From the NCBI GenBank assembly GCA_044227925.1, contig JBGAVW010000007.1, positions 59,661-123,660 on the forward strand: a stretch of 64,000 nt of DNA, read 5' to 3'. Shown piece after piece: positions 58,922 to 64,000 of this stretch. The translations under genes were made by a program, and so were the position numbers. Under the pieces are notes generated by a model. It saw only the letters and a program-made list of their open reading frames with translations. It had not been told where the DNA came from and did not search any database. Origin of the DNA: JADJLQ01 sp044227925. Lineage in GTDB: Bacteria; Bacteroidota; Bacteroidia; Chitinophagales; Saprospiraceae. The first letter of the stretch is position 1; each line of letters starts with the position of its first letter.

Positions 58922-61717
58922 ATGCAACCTATTCAATATGTAGGAGAACACCTTTGGATAGGAAGATTTTTACATGCCGCCATTATCATTGGTTTTGTAG
59001 CAAGCATCAATGCTGCATATGCCTATTTTAAATCTGCTAAACAACAGGATAGTCCCTGGGTGAATTACGCAAAGTGGTCCTATATTCTTCAGGGTTTTAT
59101 GGTTTTTAGTACCATGGGCTTGATCTTTTTCGGCATGCTCAATCATTATTATGAATACGAGTATGTACGGGAGCACATTTCGGATGAATTGCCATTCAAG
59201 TACATTTTTTCTGCATTTTGGAGCGGTCAGGAAGGAAGTTTTTTACTTTGGATGTTTTGGAATGTAATCCTTGGATTTGTATTAATGAAAACGGCAGGAA
59301 GGTGGAAAGCACCCGCTATGGCATTGATGAGTTTATTGCATGTATTCCTGTTTTCGATGTTGCTCGGCATTTATTTTGGATGGGGAGACAATGTTATAAA
59401 AGTAGGTTCAAGTCCATCCTTATTGGTGCGCGAAATGTTTAGTGCACCCATTTTTCAAAATGCTGATTATGTTAAATTACTGAAAGGGAGTGGACTCAAT
59501 CCATTACTTCAAAATTATTGGATGACCATACACCCTCCTACCCTGTTTTTGGGTTTTTCCTCTACCATAGTACCTTTTCTTTTTGCGTTTGCGGGATGGT
59601 ATTATAAAGATACCAAATCATGGCTCAAGCCTGCGCAGGAATGGGCCTTATTTTCAGGATTTATTCTCGGACTTGGAATCCTGATGGGAGGTGCCTGGGC
59701 CTATGAATCATTAAGTTTCGGAGGATATTGGGCCTGGGATCCTGTTGAAAACATGTCATTGGTGCCCTGGATTATGATCATAGCAGGTTTGCATACCAAT
59801 GTGATAGCAAGAGCTACAGGTCGGGCAATAAACACCACGTATTTTTATTATTTATTTGGATTTGTTCTTATGCTGTATTCATCCTACATGACACGAAGTG
59901 GAGTATTGGGTGATAATTCAGTACATGCATTTACTGCCACTGGTCTTGATTGGCAATTGCTTGCTTTATTAGGCACATTTATCGCTCTGGGTATATATCA
60001 ATATTTTAAAAACAAGTCTATACTACCCCGACAAACCGAAGAAGAAAAAATATACAGCAGAGAATACTGGATGTTTATTGGTGGAATGGTATTGTTGTTT
60101 TCTTCCATACTTATCACCGTTTCTACCTCTCTCCCTGTATTTAACAAATTGATTGCCGTTTTTAAACCAGAATTTAAAGGGCATGTAATAGTGGATCCGG
60201 TGGATCATCACAATAGATTTCAACTTTGGATTGCTGTATTAGTCTGTCTTGTAAGCAGCGTAGCTGAATTTCTTAGATACAAAGAAGGGCATTGGGTTGA
60301 TTTTAAAACCAGATTTTTAAAATTAACTGCCATCAGCCTCATTACCAGTCTGGTTGTATTTTTATTTACTTATAAAATGTTGGTTGCCGATTCGTGGCAG
60401 TTTTTTGTATTGATGTTTGCCGGATTATTTTCAATTATCAGCAACATCACCTATTTATTTGCCTTCCTTCGGGGTAAAATCAAACTGGCCGCATCTGCTA
60501 TTGCTCACTTTGGATTTTCCCTAATGGTTTTAGGGATATTGGCAACCGGTTTGAACAAAAAAATAATCAGTACCAATCTTTTCGCTCAGCAAGATCTTAT
60601 ACAAGGTTTTGAGGCGGCCGATTATATGAAAAACCTGGTCTTGATCAAGAATGCTCCGATGACCATAGAAGGTTATGAAGTAACTTATAAAAGTGACACT
60701 TTGCTGGATGCCTTCAATAGAGAATTTGATATTCGGTTTGATAAAAAAGATGCCCAGGGCAAAACTGTAAAATCTATAAACAGCAAACCTACCCTGGTGT
60801 ATGGCAGGGATGAAGCAGCACAACCTTCTTCCAATCCCTCCGTATACCGCACATTTACAAATGATCTTTTTACTTATGTTAACTGGCTACCTCCCCAAAT
60901 GATGAATCCTGCTGCACAGGAAAAATCAGAGAGTGAACTCAATTACCAACCGTATGCGGTCAATTTGGATGACACTTTTTTTTATGCTTCAGGATTTGGA
61001 ATACTAAAATCCATTTCCAATACTACGAACCACCCGGATTATGACCCAAAACAGGGTGATCAGATACTTTCTTGTACAGTAGAATTACGCCAATTGAACG
61101 ATTCTCAATCGTATACAGCTGAGCCTGCCATCATCTCGAGAGGCGAATTATATTATACTTTACCTTTTTTACAAAATGATTTAGGTATAAAAGTCCGGAT
61201 CAACCCAAGTTCATTGGATGCGTACTATCCAGGCAGCGACGCAGGAAAGGATGCTGTGCTAAAGGAAAATGAAGAGGTTGTTATTGAGGGGTATAAAATT
61301 AAATTTACAGGGTTTAATAAAGAAATATCCAAAGACCAATATGCATCACAACCCGATGATATTGCGGTTGCAGCTAATTTTGAGATTACCAATCCTTCAG
61401 GTAAGCTATATAATTCAGACCCTATTTTTTGCATTCGCAATAAAGAAATAAAGGTGTTTTCTGATTATTTATTTGACGAACACATAAAGCTGAGTTGCTA
61501 CAAAATCGATCCGCAGACCGAATCGGTTTCAATAAAATTTTTAAAATACGAAACATTAAATTTGATGGAACTGGAAGTGGCAGAAAATGCCCCGAGAAAT
61601 GATATGATTGTGATTCAGTCCATTTTATTCCCGGGTATTAACATGTTTTGGTTTGGTTCATTGATTATGCTTGGAGGCATATTGTTAAGTGGATTCAGAA
61701 GGTGGATTAAAAATTAA
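58922..61717 (+). CDS. ccmF: Cytochrome c heme lyase (CcmF/CcsA type)
   Basis: Large inner-membrane protein that attaches heme to apocytochrome c. The 931-residue protein has many helices and the tryptophan-rich WWD motif: GGYWAWDPVENMSLVPW near residue 275. FYKYIFSAFWSGQEGSFLLW-like text (YIFSAFWSGQEGSFLLW) and the conserved His sites (for example IHPPTLFLGF) are present. The long periplasmic domain around residues 550-870 is typical of CcmF. Together with ccmE it supports a System I-type pathway; ccmABCD and ccmH are not in this window. It is adjacent to ccmE by one base. Confidence 0.92.
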   Translation: MQPIQYVGEHLWIGRFLHAAIIIGFVASINAAYAYFKSAKQQDSPWVNYAKWSYILQGFMVFSTMGLIFFGMLNHYYEYEYVREHISDELPFKYIFSAFWSGQEGSFLLWMFWNVILGFVLMKTAGRWKAPAMALMSLLHVFLFSMLLGIYFGWGDNVIKVGSSPSLLVREMFSAPIFQNADYVKLLKGSGLNPLLQNYWMTIHPPTLFLGFSSTIVPFLFAFAGWYYKDTKSWLKPAQEWALFSGFILGLGILMGGAWAYESLSFGGYWAWDPVENMSLVPWIMIIAGLHTNVIARATGRAINTTYFYYLFGFVLMLYSSYMTRSGVLGDNSVHAFTATGLDWQLLALLGTFIALGIYQYFKNKSILPRQTEEEKIYSREYWMFIGGMVLLFSSILITVSTSLPVFNKLIAVFKPEFKGHVIVDPVDHHNRFQLWIAVLVCLVSSVAEFLRYKEGHWVDFKTRFLKLTAISLITSLVVFLFTYKMLVADSWQFFVLMFAGLFSIISNITYLFAFLRGKIKLAASAIAHFGFSLMVLGILATGLNKKIISTNLFAQQDLIQGFEAADYMKNLVLIKNAPMTIEGYEVTYKSDTLLDAFNREFDIRFDKKDAQGKTVKSINSKPTLVYGRDEAAQPSSNPSVYRTFTNDLFTYVNWLPPQMMNPAAQEKSESELNYQPYAVNLDDTFFYASGFGILKSISNTTNHPDYDPKQGDQILSCTVELRQLNDSQSYTAEPAIISRGELYYTLPFLQNDLGIKVRINPSSLDAYYPGSDAGKDAVLKENEEVVIEGYKIKFTGFNKEISKDQYASQPDDIAVAANFEITNPSGKLYNSDPIFCIRNKEIKVFSDYLFDEHIKLSCYKIDPQTESVSIKFLKYETLNLMELEVAENAPRNDMIVIQSILFPGINMFWFGSLIMLGGILLSGFRRWIKN

Positions 61718-61735
61718 TCTCAAGCCTCCGTTCTG

Positions 61736-62521
61736 ATGATGAAAATAGTGTTGATTGGATCAGGCAATGTTGCAAGTCACCTTGGAAAAGCCATGTCATC
61801 TCTTAACGGATACCCAATAGCTCAGATATTCAGCAAAACTAAAGTTCATGCCCGGAAACTGGCAGAAAAGCTAAGCTGTTCGTACACGGTACATGCGGCC
61901 GAAATAGTACCCAACGCTGATCTATATTTAATAGCAGTAGCAGATGACCAGGTAAAAAACGTGGCAATTCAATTAAGCAAATACATTCATCCGGCTTCAT
62001 TGGTAGTTCATACTTCAGGCAGTTTGCCCAGTACCATACTCGCACCGTATTTTAAAAAATATGGTGTTATTTATCCTCTACAGACTTTTTCTAAGTCAAA
62101 GAAAATGGTTTACCATACCATTCCTTTTTTAATTACTTCTTCTTCAGCAAAAAATACCATTACCTTAAAAAAGTTGGCATCCCAAATTAGTAATTCCGTT
62201 TACATTTGCACTGACGAGTCCAGGTCCCTCATTCATCTTACAGCCGTGTTGGTCAATAATTTTACAAATGCATTATTCGATATTGCAGCCCAGCTGCTTG
62301 CGAAAAATAAACTTCCATTTAAATTGGTACTGCCCCTTATAGATGAAACCGTGCTCAAGTTGCATTCATTATCCCCCATGGAGGCTCAAACCGGTCCTGC
62401 AAAGAGAAATGACAAATCTGTACTCGCTATGCATCGCAAAATATTAAAATCATATCCAAGGGAATGGAGCAAAATATATAACGATATCACTTCAGTAATT
62501 ATAAAAAGACATCATTCCTGA
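61736..62521 (+). CDS. Rossmann-fold protein with DUF2520 C-terminal domain
   Basis: A 261-residue protein with an N-terminal NAD(P)-binding motif, KIVLIGSGNVASHLGKAM (GxGxxA pattern), followed by NADLYLIAVADDQVKNVA, then a C-terminal all-helical DUF2520-like domain with LTAVLVNNFTNALF and SPMEAQTGPAKRND. Members look like pyrroline-5-carboxylate reductase or ketopantoate reductase relatives, but the substrate is unknown. Two adjacent ATGs (61736 and 61739) allow two starts one residue apart. It is 18 bases after ccmF and one base before ung. Confidence 0.85.
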   Translation: MMKIVLIGSGNVASHLGKAMSSLNGYPIAQIFSKTKVHARKLAEKLSCSYTVHAAEIVPNADLYLIAVADDQVKNVAIQLSKYIHPASLVVHTSGSLPSTILAPYFKKYGVIYPLQTFSKSKKMVYHTIPFLITSSSAKNTITLKKLASQISNSVYICTDESRSLIHLTAVLVNNFTNALFDIAAQLLAKNKLPFKLVLPLIDETVLKLHSLSPMEAQTGPAKRNDKSVLAMHRKILKSYPREWSKIYNDITSVIIKRHHS

Positions 62522-62522
62522 T

Positions 62523-63203
62523 ATGCCGGCAGAAGTAAAAATCGAATCCAGTTGGAAACAAATTCTGCAGGCAGAATTTGAAAAACCTTATTTTACTAAT
62601 CTGGTAGAATTTTTAAAAAAAGAAAAAGAATCAGGAAAAACCATTTATCCTCCTGGTCCTCAAATATTCAACGCATTTGAACAATGTCCTTTTGACAAGG
62701 TAAGAGTGGTGATCCTGGGTCAGGACCCCTATCACCAACCCGGCCAAGCTATGGGGCTTAGCTTTTCGGTGCCCAAAGGAGTGCCACTGCCAGCCTCTCT
62801 TAAAAATATCTATAAAGAAATACAGTCGGATTTGAATGTTAAAATGCCTGATCATGGAGACTTGACCGAATGGGCTAAAAATGGGGTATTTTTATTAAAT
62901 GCTATACTCACCGTTGAAAAATCGAAGGCCGGATCACACCAAAAAACAGGATGGCAGGAATTTACAGATGCCGTAATAAAAAATCTCTCCAATCATAAAA
63001 ATAAGATCGTGTTTTTATTGTGGGGAAATTATGCCCGCAGCAAAAAGCTATTAATAGACCAGTCTAAGCATGCTGTGCTGGAAGCTGCACACCCTTCCCC
63101 ATTGGCAGGAGGCGCATTTTTTGGCTGCCGTCATTTTTCTAAAACAAACGAAATTTTACTTCAATTAAATCAACCTCCGATAGAATGGAAAATAAAAGAT
63201 TGA
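62523..63203 (+). CDS. ung: Uracil-DNA glycosylase (family 1)
   Basis: Removes uracil from DNA to begin base-excision repair. The 226-residue enzyme has the active-site motif VILGQDPYHQPGQAMGLSFS with the catalytic Asp, VPLPASLKNIYKEI, VFLLNAILTV, and the DNA-intercalating loop HPSPLAGGAFFGCRHF. Length and order are normal. It starts one base after the DUF2520 stop and overlaps the DUF423 gene's start by 19 bases, so translation is closely linked. Confidence 0.96.
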   Translation: MPAEVKIESSWKQILQAEFEKPYFTNLVEFLKKEKESGKTIYPPGPQIFNAFEQCPFDKVRVVILGQDPYHQPGQAMGLSFSVPKGVPLPASLKNIYKEIQSDLNVKMPDHGDLTEWAKNGVFLLNAILTVEKSKAGSHQKTGWQEFTDAVIKNLSNHKNKIVFLLWGNYARSKKLLIDQSKHAVLEAAHPSPLAGGAFFGCRHFSKTNEILLQLNQPPIEWKIKD

Positions 63204-63577
63204 CATTATTCGTAATTGGCCTGGGGTTCCTTGCCGTCGCTTTCGGAGCCTTCGGAGCTCACGCACTTAAGCCATTTATGGATGAAAATGGAATCAATAA
63301 TTTTAATACTGCAAACCGGTACCATTTTTATCATGTCCTCTTGGCTCTTGGTGTAGCAATGAATGCTAAAGAAAATCAAAGACTCATGCACTATTGCATC
63401 ATTTTTTCAATCATTGGTATATTTTTATTTAGTGGATCCCTTTATATGTTGGCTTTAAAAAGTACTTACACGGTGCCTTCCTGGATTCCGATCCTGACTC
63501 CTGTCGGGGGCTTATTTTTTTTATTGGCCTGGGTAATGCTTTTTTTAAATTTTTCTCAAATTAGTAAAAAAATTTAA
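63185..63577 (+). CDS. DUF423-family membrane protein
   Basis: A 130-residue inner-membrane protein of the DUF423 family (YgdD/YwdK type). The first helix reads LFVIGLGFLAVAFGAFGAHAL, followed by NRYHFYHVLLALGVA and two more helices (about 73-92 and 98-124). Function is unknown. It overlaps the 3' end of ung by 19 bases in another frame. The family is very widespread and small. Confidence 0.88.
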   Translation: MENKRLTLFVIGLGFLAVAFGAFGAHALKPFMDENGINNFNTANRYHFYHVLLALGVAMNAKENQRLMHYCIIFSIIGIFLFSGSLYMLALKSTYTVPSWIPILTPVGGLFFLLAWVMLFLNFSQISKKI

Positions 63578-63649
63578 CAAAAATAATTACGAAACTCTTA
63601 ACAGAAAATCACTATATTCGTACCTGAAACTTAAAATAAAAACCCTTTT

Positions 63650-64000
63650 ATGAAAATTAAACTATTTGCGGCGATTGTAATTGCAGCTTTGACTTGCCAG
63701 ATGAGTTTTGCCATTAATTCTGTAGAAAAGTCATTACCTATCAATGGCGTAGAGAAGAAAATCAGTTTGGTTGAATCAAAAACATTGACTAAAACTGAAG
63801 CAAAAGCAATTCAAAAACTTGAAAGGAAAGAAGCGAGATCACAAAAAAGACTTGCCATGGTGCAGAAATTGATGATGAAAAACGCATCTAAAAAGGCTGT
63901 TGACTTCAAGGACCCAGTAAACAAATGGTTATGGTTTGGAGTTTTTGGCTGGGGTGCAGCATTTGTGCTGTGGATATTAGCGGCTGCATTAGTGACTGGT
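63650..64000 (+). CDS. Exported or membrane protein with Lys-rich region, truncated by the window end
   Basis: From ATG 63650 the frame stays open to the window end, giving 117 residues. A signal peptide (1-21, ending SFA) is followed by a Lys/Glu/Ala-rich helical stretch (about residues 45-85, e.g. KTEAKAIQKLERKEARSQKR), then a hydrophobic segment WFGVFGWGAAFVLWILAAALV. Similar short, basic Bacteroidota membrane proteins exist without a known role. It lies 72 bases after the DUF423 gene; TATATTCG at 63613-63620 is close to a -7 box but has one mismatch. Confidence 0.65.
   Translation, partial: MKIKLFAAIVIAALTCQMSFAINSVEKSLPINGVEKKISLVESKTLTKTEAKAIQKLERKEARSQKRLAMVQKLMMKNASKKAVDFKDPVNKWLWFGVFGWGAAFVLWILAAALVTG

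Noticed and set aside
1..64000. Mobile elements, CRISPR arrays, defence islands, prophage, rRNA and tRNA genes
   Set aside because: I looked for transposase or integrase motifs, short regularly spaced repeats and RNA gene features and saw none. The window reads as ordinary core chromosome.

Overview
The window is a chromosomal segment of a Bacteroidota bacterium, most likely from the Saprospiraceae/Chitinophaga/Cytophaga side of the phylum rather than Bacteroidales. The evidence is a type A type-IX-secretion sorting tail (25860-26225), a gliding-motility type B C-terminal domain (43112-45271), futalosine-pathway menaquinone genes, DUF3667, DUF5777 and DUF6503 family proteins, TAnnTTTG-type -7 promoter boxes, scarce Shine-Dalgarno sequences, and AT-rich, densely packed genes. 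I see no rRNA, tRNA, CRISPR array, phage or insertion sequence.

Layout. Positions 1-10.5 kb hold central metabolism: a cut glycosyltransferase, a Gfo/Idh/MocA oxidoreductase, deoC with a sugar isomerase-like gene, a PfkB kinase, a luciferase-like oxidoreductase, an M48 peptidase, coaD, glutamate-semialdehyde dehydrogenase, a PduO-type cobalamin adenosyltransferase and a GNAT. Positions 10.5-19.7 kb hold a complete histidine operon on the minus strand (hisG-D-C-B-H-A-F, then an MHS-type transporter and a YbjQ-like gene, then hisIE). It is preceded by a leader peptide with five consecutive His codons and an intrinsic terminator, a textbook-style attenuator. Positions 19.7-24.5 kb carry a dienelactone hydrolase and a plus-strand envelope cluster (two cytochrome-like lipoproteins, an OB-fold protein, YceI, a DUF5777 barrel and a lone TonB plug lipoprotein). 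Positions 24.5-33.5 kb hold a thioesterase, lipB, a minimal sorting-tail protein, a thioredoxin-dockerin fusion, msrB, membrane proteins, rimO, and mqnE-mqnA.

Positions 33.5-39.6 kb are a heavy-metal efflux locus with a one-gene RND pump/TolC fusion and its adaptor. Positions 39.6-43 kb hold methionine genes: metX, broken by an 11-bp tandem duplication, faces osmC and metZ. Positions 43-51 kb hold a large secreted adhesin-like protein, a membrane dipeptidase, a lipoprotein, a fused CrtC/AttH-like and isoprenyl diphosphate synthase protein, and uppP. Positions 51-57.5 kb hold a FadN-type beta-oxidation protein, a thiolase and a large HEYRH-containing outer-membrane protein. Positions 57.5-64 kb hold a YkuK-like protein, ccmE-ccmF, a DUF2520 protein, ung, a DUF423 protein and a truncated membrane protein.

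The most notable observations are the His-codon attenuator with transport genes under its control, the duplication that splits metX, the CrtC-like/prenyl-synthase fusion, and several unusual domain architectures in secreted proteins. Nothing looks like a defence or mobile system. All family assignments come from reading motifs by eye.
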